NCBI GenBank assembly: GCA_023614405.1
Contig: CM042689.1
Span: forward strand, 284,153,533-284,217,532
Source of the DNA: Avena insularis
Lineage: Eukaryota > Streptophyta > Magnoliopsida > Poales > Poaceae
Reading direction: 5' to 3'
DNA length: 64,000 nt
The position numbers and the translations under genes are program-made. How positions within the stretch are numbered: the stretch's first letter is position 1; each line of letters opens with the position of its first letter. Under the pieces are notes generated by a model that did no database searches, had not been told where the DNA came from, and saw only the letters and a list, made by a program, of their open reading frames with translations. This document shows positions 47,815 through 58,876 of this stretch, in pieces.

Positions 47815-48315
47815 TGACATGGTTATACCCTACGGGTACGTGACTTCAGCATACCTGGTCCAGCCCAAGGAAGGCTCATAGCAGATATACGCTGGCCCAT
47901 GAAGATTTTCGGGTGGCCAAGGCCCATGACGCCTTCGGATCCTTGGAGAGCAAGACTAGCGAAGATAGGAAATTCAAAGGGGTAAAACCCTAGAACTTGT
48001 AACCGACTAGGACTACGCCCGGGACCTGCCTAAGTCTATATAAAGGCCAGGAGGGCACGTCCTAGGGCAACTCGACTCATACTTTCGCACACGCATCCAC
48101 GCCAGATCGAATCTGCGCACCTTGTAACCCTCGTTTCCGCCGTAATCAAAGAGCAGACAAGCAGGAGTAGGGTTTTCCCTCCGGGGGCCTAAACCTGGGT
48201 AAATCTTGTGTCCCCTGGTTGCTTGTCTGTTAACCGTGCCACGATCTCCAGCATCCCCATCTTCTCCAAAACCCAAGTCCATAACAATGGGCATTGACGA
48301 GATTAAACCTCGTCA
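47815..48315 (+). repeat. Element E 5' LTR
   Basis: 501 bp, TGACATGGTT...CCTCGTCA. The start matches 59955-59969, which defines the 3' LTR. The end is set by the primer site two bases downstream. Confidence 0.88.
48037..48044 (+). promoter_or_regulatory. TATA box of the element E 5' LTR
   Basis: TATATAAA in the context AAGTCTATATAAAGGCC, about 280 bp before the LTR end. Confidence 0.75.
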
Positions 48316-48317
48316 AT

Positions 48318-48335
48318 TGGCGCCGTCTGTGGGAA
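48318..48335 (+). promoter_or_regulatory. Element E primer-binding site
   Basis: TGGCGCCGTCTGTGGGAA begins two bases after the LTR. This is the form common in grass Tat elements. Confidence 0.87.
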
Positions 48336-48607
48336 GGGGGGCTGCTGATTGTGCGGTCGTGACGGTTCTGACCCGATCGATCTACAACTCCGCGGCGACG
48401 GAGAATCACCTCCTCTTCGGTGCTTTCGACTTCACCGCCCACTCTCCGGATACCATGAAGGATTTCGAGCCCGTAGGCGACGGACTCGAAATTCTGTTCG
48501 GGAGCTTCTGCTTCTAGGTGGGACAAACTGGCACTCTCCGCCTCCCTGAGCGGGTGCCCGCGCCGTCAATCAGGCCCGCTTCGTGGGCTCCACACCCCGT
48601 GCTACGC

Positions 48608-50522
48608 ATGTCACCATCAACAGATGAGTTCTACAGCAGCAGCAGCTGCAACTCCGATCTGTGCGATCCACCTTCGGATGAAGGGACCTACGGTTCCGGA
48701 TCCGAAAGCTACTGCAGCAGCCAACCAATCTGCAGGCGCTATCTGTGCACCGCAGTAATCCAAACCGACGAGGAAACGCCTAACCCGCCGCCCAACCCCA
48801 ACCCGCAGGATAGAAACGGCGAAAACGGGGAAAACAGGGGCCACCTCATCCAACTTAGCAAAGAAGGATGGGTCGAGGCACGCCGCGCCGTCGCAGGCAA
48901 AATAGTCCTACCTCTGGACTCCTCACGTGACCTACTGATGGCATACCACTACCTCCTCATCGAGGAGCACAAGAAGCAAGTCAAGATGCAGGAGACGCTC
49001 GACAAACGCAAGCAAGCAGCCTCTGAGTCCAGTGCGCGACGAGCTGCGCTCTCCGCCAAAGGACCCAGCTCTAGCACAAACGGAAACCAGGGAAACAAGC
49101 ACCGCTCTCGGGTGGAAAACATGGACCCGAAGGAGCGGCGTGACGTGACCCGAACTCTCCCCACATCGTTCATGGATATGGACGCCGACGGCAACATCAC
49201 CCCGAAGACGCCACAAGCTGCGATCATGGCAGCCATTGCAGATCTCGCGCTCACCCACCTCGGAGGGGGACCAAAAGGGCCATGCATAGATCCGCACTCA
49301 CCGGACTAGGATTAATCGGAGCTGCGCTCCACGAAGACGCCCCACGGAGTCAAGAAGAAAGCTCCGCCAGCGCGACGGAGCCCCACTCCCTCATCCGAAG
49401 ATGAAGAGGAACACGATATTCCTCGAAGGAAGAAGAGCTCGCACCGCCATAAGCGCGACTACGACGCCAGAGACAAGCTTACACAGCGCAAGATCGACAA
49501 AGCACGCGCCAAACGCGCATGCTCGTCTGAATCTGAGATGGATGAAGACAAAGGAGAACTCTGCGGGGCTCGATGCTTCAGCAGATCCGTCCGGCGAACA
49601 CAGATGCCATGCAACTTCAAGCTTCCTTCGGATACTCCGAAGTTCAACGGCACGCAAGATCCAAAATCCTGGCTCAGCGACCATCTGTCATCCGTCAAGC
49701 TTCACGGAGGCAACAAAGAAACAGCCATGCAATGCCTTCACCGCAATGACAGCGGCGCTTCCGCTTAGCAGCCCTATCATCGGATCCATCCGTTGGGAGG
49801 AGCTCGCTTATAGCTTCATCCGAAATTTCAAAGGCACCAGCAAGAGGCCCGCCTCAATCGAAGAGTTGCGAGCCTGCACTCAGAGAACGGGTGAATCTAT
49901 TCGCTCGTACATACTACGCTGGTCTACAACCAAGAACTCCACAGCACACATCTCCGAAGAAAGGGCCATCGACGCCTTCAGGGACGGCGTCAAGCGCCTA
50001 GACTTCAAGGAGGAACTTGGGCGTGTAAAGCCCAAGACACTCGACCACCTCATGGAAATCGCCAACAGTTGGGCAGACGGCGAAGATTGCATCCAGCGGG
50101 CGCAATCAGATGAAGAGGATGACTACGGCCGAAGACGCGAACGCCGCAGCAAGAGGAGATCGCGGCTCACGACGGACCCGACATGGTCGCTACGCCGACC
50201 GCCAGAACGACAACAGCCACAACAGCGAGGATACCGAGCGGAAACTTCCGCGACAACGGACGACCAACGCTGCGTGGTAACGCCACATCATGACAACGGA
50301 CCTCAAAGATTCGACAAACTTTCGGGTCCATGCACCATCCACTTCTACATCGACAAACAAGATGGCAAAAGAAAGCTAGCCACATGCTCAAGGACTACCG
50401 AAGTTCCGAAACTCAGCGAAGGCATGATGCAGATGAGGCAACAAGCTCCAATTCCTGCGTTCAGAAACGCACCTGCGCCAGGTGAAATAGCACACGGAGC
50501 TCCTCCACCGCCGCCTATTTGA
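48608..50522 (+). pseudogene. Element E gag, broken
   Basis: The first frame (ATG at 48608; open from 48518) ends at a stop at 49309. It has an acidic, serine-rich start and a long basic, glutamine-rich middle. The same frame resumes at 49538 with FKLPSDTPKFNGTQDPKSWL, typical of Tat gag. A frameshift near 49765 moves the core (WEELAYSFIRNFKGTSKRP, LRACTQRTGESIRSYILRW, AIDAFRDGV) to another frame that runs to 50522. No CCHC zinc knuckle is seen, which is usual for Tat elements. Confidence 0.8.
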
Positions 50523-50639
50523 GGCCCAAATCAATCAGTCGCACCAGCGCAAAACAATGCCGGGGTCGCATACCCCCCACCAAAGGGAGCGCTAAATATG
50601 TTCCAGAAGGGACGCCCCACCAACAGGGTGTAGAAGAAA

Positions 50640-51330
50640 ATCACCCGACAAATCAACTTGGCCGTGGAAACTCCGCCTGCAATCCCTGAGTACCTCAGCG
50701 GATCGGAGTCCTGCATCACATTCACTCGCGCAGATCACCCTTGCGGATCCTCGCCCAGGTCATGCTGCCTGGTGCCGAGGCGCAGATCGGAGGCTTCGAG
50801 ATGAGTCGCATCTTCATGGACGACGGCAGCGGCATCAACCTAATGTTCGCAAGCACTCTAGCAGCTATGCGGATCCCGCCATGCAGCCTGGAACAATCAG
50901 ACATAACGTTCCACGGCATTGTCCCAGGGAAGGGCATCTTCCCCTGGGCAAAATAGGGCTCGAAGTCATCTTCGGGAAGCCGGACAACTTTCGGCAGGAG
51001 CGCCTAGAATTCGAAGTGGTGGACTGGCCGTCGCAATACCATGCCATCTCGACGTAGCATTCGCAAGGTTCCTGGCCGTCCCACACTACGCATACCTACT
51101 ACTCAAGATGCCAGGACCAAGGGGCGTCATCACAGTCCACGGGAGCTTCACCCGATCAGACCAATGCGACAGGGATTTCAACAAAATCTCCCGCCTTTTC
51201 GGCATGCAAGACGAGCTTGTAAGGCTCACGAGGTGACGGACAATGGCTACCCCACACAAAGCGTAACGCACCGACATGTCTTTCGACTCCACCATCAACA
51301 CCAAGAAAGTGCAGGTCCATCCAACGGATG
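50640..51330 (+). pseudogene. Element E protease region, frameshifted
   Basis: The retropepsin active site is recognisable as RIFMDDGSGINLMF near 50807-50850, where D-D-G stands for the usual D-x-G. It is followed by FHGIVPGKGIFPW, then a stop near 50955 and a frame change (EVIFGKPDNFRQERLEFEVVDW, then RSIRKVPGRP). Protease would cleave the gag-pol polyprotein. Confidence 0.72.
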
Positions 51331-51423
51331 CCTCCAAGACGGCTGATCGCCAACGACCTCAAGATCAGATAGGAAGGTGCGCCGTCAATTCCTCATGCGG
51401 CTGGAAATCTTCGCCGGTGTCCT

Positions 51424-52227
51424 GTGGACATGCCAGAGTTCCTGTGGAATTCGCCGAGCACGCACTCAATGTCTTCCGTAAACCAAGCTATCAAACAGTC
51501 CATCCGAAGACTGTCGGAGCCACGAGCCGAAGCTATCGGCAAGGAGATCAACAGATTACTCACAGCAGACTTCATCCGGGAAATCAAGGAAAGCGAGTGG
51601 CTGGCAAACACGGTGATGTTCCCGAAGAAGGACACGGACATCCTCCGGATGTGCGTGGACTTCACGTCACTAAATAAACACTGCCCTAAGGACCACTTCC
51701 CTCTTCCTCGGATCGACCAGATCATCGATTCGACTACAGGTTGTGAGAAACTCTCCTTCCTCGACGCCTACTCAGGCTATAACCAGATTCGACTCAAGGT
51801 CGAAGATCAAGAGAAAACGGTGTTCATCACACCGTTCGGAGTATACTGCTACAACACAATGCCTTTCGGGCTAAAGAACGCGGGTGCCACGTACCAGCAA
51901 TGCATGCAGGCCTGCCTCAAGGACCAGATCGGTCGCAACGTCCAAGTCTATGTCGACGACATAGTCATAAAAACCAAGGAGGCAAGAACACTTCTCGACG
52001 ATCTCCGCGAGACGTTCGACAACCTTGATCGCTACAGGATCAAGCTCAATCCAGAAAAAGTCGCCTGGCGCCCCTCGGAGTCAGCTGCTCGGGTACTTCA
52101 TCTCTCAACGAGGGATCAAGCGAACCCAAGAAAATCAAAGCTATCATGACAATGGAGAAGCCGAAAAACCTCAAGGCGTTTCAGCAGCTGAGGCGTAGTA
52201 GCGGCACTAAGCAGGTTCATCAGCCGC
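51424..52227 (+). pseudogene. Element E reverse transcriptase
   Basis: Open from 51424 to 52149. Motifs in order: EINRLLTADFIREIKESEW, NTVMFPKKDTDILRMCVDF, KLSFLDAYSGYNQI, TPFGVYCYNTMPFGLKNAGA and the intact active site VYVDDIVIK (near 51950-51975). A frameshift near 52065-52090 breaks the thumb (the GYFISQRGIK-like phrase is out of frame). Upstream a shift near 51420 separates the start. It copies element RNA into DNA in cytoplasmic particles. Confidence 0.87.
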
Positions 52228-52797
52228 ATGGGCGAGAAGGCCCTACCATTTTACCAGCTGCTACGCAAGGCAGTCAAGTTCGAGTGGACACCAGAAGCCA
52301 ACGACGCATTCGAAAGCCTCAAGCGGCTCCTCTCCACCTCGCCCGTTTTGGTCACACCAAAAGAGCGCGAGCCCCTGTTGCTGTACATAGCAGCCACACA
52401 TCAGGTGGTCAGCACAGTACTCGTGGTCGAACGACCCGAAGAAGGCAAGACCCACGGGGTACAACGCCCAATTTACTACCTCAGCGAGGTTCTCACTCCA
52501 ACAAAACAGCGGTACCCGCACTACCAGAAGCTGGCCTACGGCGTGTTCATGACGGCTCGACGACCGAGCCACTACTTCCAGGAGCATCAGGTGATGGTCG
52601 TCAACGAGGCACCCCTAAACAGCATCCTGAATAACCCAGAGGCCATAGGACGCGTGGCCCTGTGGGGCATTGAACTATCACCCCTGGACATCATCTACGA
52701 GAAGCGACACGCAATCAAATCTCAAGTCCTTCCAGACTTCCTGGTACAATGGATGGAGCTGCAGCTGCCTGACACCCCAGATATGTCACAGTCCTAG
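52228..52797 (+). CDS. Element E first RNase H (gypsy type, catalytically impaired)
   Basis: Open frame with ALPFYQLLRKAVKFEWTPEA, then EPLLLYIAATHQVVSTVLVV, RPIYYLSEVLTPTKQRYPHY and AYGVFMTARRPSHYFQEHQV. The first catalytic aspartate of gypsy RNase H, normally in a YTDAS phrase, is replaced (YIAAT). This is expected in the Tat lineage, where this domain is thought to serve as a connector while a second RNase H is active. A TAG at 52795-52797, where relatives have tryptophan, separates it from the next domain. Confidence 0.82.
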   Translation: MGEKALPFYQLLRKAVKFEWTPEANDAFESLKRLLSTSPVLVTPKEREPLLLYIAATHQVVSTVLVVERPEEGKTHGVQRPIYYLSEVLTPTKQRYPHYQKLAYGVFMTARRPSHYFQEHQVMVVNEAPLNSILNNPEAIGRVALWGIELSPLDIIYEKRHAIKSQVLPDFLVQWMELQLPDTPDMSQS

Positions 52798-52800
52798 ACA

Positions 52801-53230
52801 ATGCATTTCGACGGCTCCAAGCGCGAAGCAGGAGCAGGGACAGGAGTCATACTGACCTCCCCGCAAGGTGATAAGATGAAGTACGTTATTCGGATGAAAT
52901 TCAGAGCCTCCAACAACGAGGCCGAATACGAGGCCCTCATCCATGGCATGAGGATGGCAAAGATATGCGGCGCAACGCGCCTGGTCATCTACGGTGACTC
53001 CAACCTCGTCGTCCAACAGACGATGAATGAGTGTGACGCACACGCCGAAAACATGATCGCGTACCGCGCGCTATACAATGCACTCGAAGGAGAATTCGAC
53101 GGCTGTGAACTTCGGCACGTTGGAAGAGAGAGCAACGAGGAGGCCGACAGACTCGCCAACATCGGCTCCACTTGTGCAAAGGTACCACCAGGTGTGTTCC
53201 TCGAACAGATCTGCGTGCCATCCATCAAGC
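52801..53230 (+). CDS. Element E second, archaeal-type RNase H
   Basis: Begins MHFDGSKREAGAGTGVILTS and continues NNEAEYEALIHGMRMA, LVIYGDSNLVVQQ and REANEEADRLA-like REsidues (RESNEEADRLANIG). All four acidic positions (D in FDGS, E in AEYEAL, D in GDSN, D in EEADRLA) are present, so this domain looks catalytically competent. It degrades RNA in RNA-DNA hybrids during replication. It is in the same frame as reverse transcriptase and continues toward integrase to 53739. Confidence 0.87.
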
Positions 53231-54554
53231 GGAAATTCCCCAAGGGATCACCCGAAGAAGCAGAACACTCGGGGGCTATGCTACCCGAAGGTCATGAAGG
53301 ACCCGAAAAGTTGGATACCGAAGTTTCCATGGTCAACCTGATGCAGGTCGTGGCAGTCGAAGAAACTTGGACACGTCCATACCTCCAGTTCCTGATAAAC
53401 GGAGAATTGCCAGACAGCCCGACAAATGCCCGGCGCGTATCTCGTCGGTCAAAAGCCTTCACCATCATCAACGGCAAGCTGTACAAACGCAGCATTACGG
53501 GCGTACTACAACGGTGCATCACCATCAATGACGGCAAGGCCATACTCCAAGATATCCACGAGGGCATCTGCGGCCTCCATGCAGGCAGCCGCTCCCTTGT
53601 TGCCAAAGCTCTACGAGCAGGATTCTACTGGCCAACGGCCATGAGCGACGCAAAGGACATCGTCCGAGATGCAACGGGTGCCAACGGTTCGCCGACAAAC
53701 CGCACGCACCTGGGTCTGAACTTCGACCCATACCCATAGCCTGGCCTTTTGCCCAACGGGGCCTCGACATGATCGGCAAACTGCCAAAATCTTCGAAAGG
53801 AGGACACGTCTTCCTCCTGGTCGCAGTCGACAAATTCACCAAATGGATCGAGGCCATGCCAGTCACCAACCAGAAGGGCAAAACCGCCGTCAAGTTCTTC
53901 GAATCCATTGTCTACAGATTTGGCGTACCGCACAGCATCATCACCGACAACGGATCGAACTTCATCTCCGAAGAATTCTAGGACTTCTGCGAAGGCCTCG
54001 GGATCAATATTACGTATGCCTCAGTGGCACACCCGCAAACAAACGGGCAAGTGGAAAAGGCCAACGGCCTAATCGGCGCTGGCATCAAGAAGCGCCTCAT
54101 GAGCTCACTCGAGTACAAAGCTGGAAACTGGACGGAAGAACTATCGTCTGTCCTGTGGAGCTTACGTACTACGCCAAACAGCTCCACCGGCTACACACCG
54201 TTCTTCATGGTGCACAGAGCTCCACGAGTCGTCGCTTACAGCAAAGCCGAATCCACGGATGCACTCGAAGATGCCGTCGACACACTCGACGAAGCACGGG
54301 ATATAGCAGCAGCTAGATCAGCGGTGTACCAGCAAAGTCTCCGCAACTACCACAGCCGCCGGCTGCGCCCAAGGTCCTTCGTCGAAGGAGACCTCGTCTT
54401 GCGACTTAAGCAAAAGCGACCGAATAAACTCGAGTCGCCATGGGAAGGACCCTATGCCATCACCGAGGTCATCCCAGGTGGCGCCTATCGCCTCAAGCAC
54501 GTGGAGTCTGGAGTCGCATACTCCAACCCATGGAACATCTCGCACCTGCGATGA
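53231..54554 (+). pseudogene. Element E integrase
   Basis: The N-terminal zinc site supplies histidines in HEGICGLHAGSRSLVAKALR (near 53560-53620). A one-base loss near 53668 then shifts the frame, and the cysteine pair (CNGC) and RPIPIAWPFAQ lie in the next frame. The core runs GLDMIGKLPKSSKGG, then KFTKWIEAMPV, ITDNGSNFISEEF, a TAG stop near 53980, and HPQTNGQVEKANG, giving the D, D and E residues. The C-terminus has SLRTTPNSSTGYTPFFMV, EGDLVLRLKQKRPN and WEGPYAI, and ends NPWNISHLR at 54554. Integrase inserts the element DNA in the nucleus. Confidence 0.88.
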
Positions 54555-54927
54555 TTCTACCCATAGCAATGTACCCCCTTATTACTTTCAATAAGGCTTA
54601 CAGCCAAGGCTACTCAGCCGAACCATGTACCTCCTCCATTACGATACAAATAAAGCTAAGTACCTCGCCCCCAACCCTCGGTTGACTATTTTCTGCAACT
54701 TTACTACATGCTACATACGCACTCGGGGGCTCCCCCCACCTCACGATTTCATCGACTGAGGACAAAACGTGTACACCTGAGTAGCTGACCACGTCAGGCA
54801 AACGAAAAGGACACTTACTAAATCAAAGCACTACATGCTCGCAAACAAGCAAACCTTTACAACAAAGGGCACATACACGCCCAGCCGCAATATACAACTT
54901 TTACATCTATTTGTTTATTTTTAGGTC
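54555..54927. other. Spacer between E integrase and the reverse-strand gene
   Basis: Non-coding. Contains AATAAA-like and ACTCGGGGGCTCC sequences (54720-54732) similar to the purine-tract motif repeated before the 3' LTR. The 3' ends of sense and reverse-strand genes converge here. Confidence 0.6.
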
Positions 54928-57900
54928 CTACCTATTCTGAAGAATAACCTGAGCACGCTGCTCAAACAAATCTACAATCTGTTCGGCATACTGCCTTACA
55001 CCCGCGTAATGCGGACGCATATTCCACTCGCCACCATCTGGTCGAGGAGGTGGCCCAGTCGCCACAGCAGCCAAATCTACATCAGGGCGGTGCACCCTCA
55101 CAAGAGACAAGGCAGCCTTCACCCCTGCGACGAGCTGCTGCCGCATCAGCTCCTTGAAATTGCTAGCACTCCGAAACTTCGTCAGAAGACCTGCAAGGGT
55201 CGTTGGCACGGCATCCAACGGAAACATGACGTGCAGCACCGAGGAAAGCGATGTCTGCACCTGGCGGAGCACCCGCGAAACCTGGTAGACACGATCCTGC
55301 ACCGTCGCCAGAACTATGGCGCGATCACGATCTATCCAGAAGAAGCCGTCGGCCTCCATGTCCTGTTGAGTCAAGCAATTGACTCGAACAGCAATACGCT
55401 CCTTTTCTTCCCTCGGAGCAAGATTGGCACCTGCGACAACCGCACAAAACAAGAGTAAGGCCAGCAGGCTCACCCGAAGAACTGAGCTACAGCCCGAAAG
55501 AAGGATAAACTTACATTGCAGCTGCTCGGACAGCTGACCCAGCTCCGCCATCAAGTACTCCTCTCTGGCTGCACCACGGTCTGCTTTGGATTTCCAAACG
55601 TCAGCGCGACCGCGTAACCCAAGCAAATCTCTCTCCAAGCTGCACACGCGATCTCGAAGAAAAGCGAGCTGCGAGGAATCATCCAATGATGCTCGCAAGG
55701 GCCTTTCGGATGAAGTGTCAACTGGGTCAGCACCCGAAGGAACCTATAGCAGCAGAAAAAAGAAGGCACACAGACATTCAGCCAAGGATAGAGCACAACT
55801 CGAAGAAATTCATTAAAGTATAAGGCCACTACGTGGCACAAGGATGGTACTACAAAAGATATTTACAACAACAATAGACTACAAACTACCCTACATCTCC
55901 TATGCCTAAGGCGCAGGACACTGAGCTGGAGCAGTCGCCTAGCTTGGCCGCCTCGCCTGCCTAAAGCTGCATTTCGCATGACAAGTCAATGAGCTTGGGC
56001 CCATATCGTCTGCAGCGAGAGGAGTAGGCAGCAAAGGCTACCTCTGATCCATCCGCAGCCGTCGGCATCCGAGAAGTGATCTGGGGCAAGTCCAGCTCCG
56101 CCCCAGCCGCCATGGCCATCGCCAGCCGACAGGCCGATTGATGCGCTTGTAAGCCGCAGGCGCTTCGGCTGACAGAGTCTCTGCCAGGGCATCCACATCT
56201 TCAAGGGTTGCGCCCTTCGGGAAGAGCTCCTGGTAGAAGCGACCAAGGACCTCTTTCGCCTTGGCCAGGGAGTTAACGACGGCGCTGCAGCGGTCTTCGA
56301 CCGCCACAGTGGCATCATCTAGAGCACTCCCGTGCTCTAGAGCACCGCGGTCAAACTCGATGCCTGCGGCATCTGAGACAAAAAATAAGAAAACATGAAG
56401 AAAGGAAACATAGAAGAAGATCCGTAGAAAAATAAGCAAGTACAAAAGCTAGCGCTCACCTGAAATAGCCTTGGCAGCAGCCATGAGCTTCTCCGCCACC
56501 CCTTTTTCACGAGCAGCCACAACGGTGGCTAGCTGCTCCTCACGATCTGCGGCCTCCTGCTGCAGACGCCGCTTTCGCCGGCTGCCTTCGGCTCCAGCTC
56601 AAGGCGCCTCTCGCCTGGCGCCGCCTTCGCTCCGATTGGCTAAGGCTCTTCTTGAGCATCGACCACGGAGAGAGTTATGCTCCTCTGCATTTAAAAAAAG
56701 CAACTGTCAAAGAACAGTCACAGGATAAGCAAGAGAAGTAATAAAAGGCAGACGAATACCTTGAAGCTGCAGTAGCCTCCAACACAAGGCGTTCCTCCAC
56801 CAGCCGCTTGGCCTCTTGGACAAAAGGCTGCAGCAACAGGCAATAGTAGTAAGAGCAGGACTTGGGGGCTACGCCCAACACAAAGAAGCATAAACAACAT
56901 CAGCATACGAAGACACTCGGGAGCTCCCCAGAACATCAAGCGGAAAACTTACGTGTTCGAAGCGAACCCATGAGCCCGCCACAAATTCTGAGGCGCAACC
57001 ACCAGCCTCTCCTGCACAGGAGGAACTGGCGCAGCATCACCAGAAGTCGCCACCGTCTGAGGAGGAGGTGACGCAATGTTCGACTCCCCCATCATCTCGC
57101 GCGCCCCATCACCAGAGTTGTCGGAGGATTGCCTGCATACGAACCAATCAACACAGGTGCAAAAATAACAAGGGAACAAAGGACAACAGTGGCAACAAGA
57201 AAACTTACGAGCCCAACGCGCTCAGGTCGAAGATAGGAGAAGCCCTTCGGGCCCTCTTCTCCTCCTTCTTTTCTTCCTTCTTCTCCTCCTTCTTTTCTTC
57301 CTTCTTCCGCTTTGCTGGCGGGTGCGGAGCAACAGCCCGCACAGGAATGGCAGGAAGGGGAGAGGAAGAACCCCCATGAACATCATCATGACGCTCAAGG
57401 CCCAGAGGATTTCTGGGAGTCGGAGGAGTCGAGGCATCTCACGACTCGCTAGAACTCCATGATCGCTTGCGCGTATGGTCCTCACTCGACTCGTCGGCAT
57501 CCTCCACCGGAGATCGCGCCGACGGAAGCTCGGACGCGGAATCCACCACTTCATTATCCGGGGCATTCGGATACCTTTCGGGCAACGGTGGTGCCATGCC
57601 TGGCACTTTGAAGCTCTACAAGATGAGAAGAAACTTTGTTAGCAAACAAAGGACACAAATAAACACCCAACAAAAAAGGGAAGCACTACGTGCATAACTC
57701 TACACCTTTGGCACGGCCAACGTCGAAGAAAAGGGAGGAGTCAGCGACTTCTCCGGGACTCCCTCGTCGGCCTTGAACTTCAACAGCGCGCGAAGAGCCT
57801 TGTCAAGTTCCACCTCGGAGATTTTCTCACTCGAAACCCTTGTCAGATCACGGCGCCCAGAGTAAAGAAACATCGGATGCGCCCTCGCTTGGAGAGGCTG

Positions 57901-58654
57901 CACCCGACGCTCAAGAAACGTCCGGATAATGTCAACACCGTTCACCTCCTTCTCAAGAATCAGTTGGAGATCCTCCACCCGATGGTACAAGGCCTCTATC
58001 TCCGCCACCTCACCGTCTAAGATTTGGTTTTTCCAGGATCTTTTCTTCTCAATCAGTTGGGAGGGGTCAAAAGGAACGAGACCAAAATCTTGCCCAGGCA
58101 GTACGGAGTCATGGATGTAAAAACATTTCCTCCGCCAGTACTGGACAGATTCGGACATGGAAAAGGAAAAGAATTGCACATTGGGACTGAGGGAGATGAT
58201 GAAACCCCCAATGGGATACACACCATCCGAACCAGACTGCCTCTTCACGGAATAAAGCTTCTGGAAGAGGCCAAAGTGCGGCTCAATGCCAAGCCAACAC
58301 TCGCAAAGCGTGATAAAACACGCAATGTGGAGAAGGGAGTTGGGAGACAGATGATGGAGTTGAACCCCATAGAAAAAGAGCAGTCCACGAAGGAAGTCAT
58401 GGACCGGAAAAGAAAACCCGCGAATCATAACCCAGATACCCAGATGGGGGATGGGGGATTACCTCATTGCCGGGGAGTCTCACGGCCGTCGTGTCTTGCG
58501 GGATCAGGCTCCGCTCGCGCAGTTTGCGGAGATCGCTCTCCCGCGCTTCTGATCGCCGCCAGCCACCGTCGGTGACGCGAGCAGTGGCGGTGCCCTTCTT
58601 GCCTCCGGCGGCGCTGGTCCCAACTGCAGATGAGGACTTCTTTGGTTTCCCCAT
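54928..58654 (-). pseudogene. Reverse-strand (aORF) gene of element E, eight exons and seven introns
   Basis: Opposite to pol. Proposed exons: 58654-57706, 57615-57209, 57132-56953, 56827-56760, 56684-56460, 56372-56042, 55743-55515 and 55431-54928. All introns (75 to 298 nt) are GT-AG, e.g. CAG|GTGAGC to GTCTCAG|AT. Reading phase is kept across introns 1, 2, 5, 6 and 7. The product starts MGKPKKSSSA. It has a domain with WRRSEARESDLRKLRERSL, HDFLRGLLFFYGVQLHHL and FITLCECWLGI, similar to the putative gypsy-type transposon family (Transposase_28, from memory). It then has a lysine/glutamate-rich basic region (exon 2), a coiled-coil-like part, and a conserved end with KAALSLVRVHRPDVDL. A frameshift near 58430, a TGA near 57437 and shifts near introns 3-4 and in exon 6 disable it. 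Function in retrotransposons unknown. Confidence 0.78.
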
Positions 58655-58803
58655 GGCGCTACGGCGGTGGTGGCGTTGCCAACGAAGAAAGACAAAGGAA
58701 ATGTGGAGGAAACTCTCAGCGCGCAGCAAGAATAGCTCAAGAACGAGGGGGCAGTGAATAGATGAACTGCTGCGGTGAAAAACAAACCACGATTTCACCA
58801 GGG

Positions 58804-58876
58804 ATTATAACAAAAAGACGACGACGCCGTCCATCGAGAAGACCTAGCGCCAACGGTAGATCTGGCCGTACACGTG
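58804..58876 (-). promoter_or_regulatory. Candidate promoter of the E reverse-strand gene
   Basis: On the - strand, reading toward the gene: a G-box palindrome CACGTG (58871-58876), ACCGTTGG (58850-58857) and TTATAAT (58804-58810), the last about 155 bp before the ATG. The F gene has the same octamer and a TATA-like sequence at similar distances. The promoter role is inferred. Confidence 0.45.
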
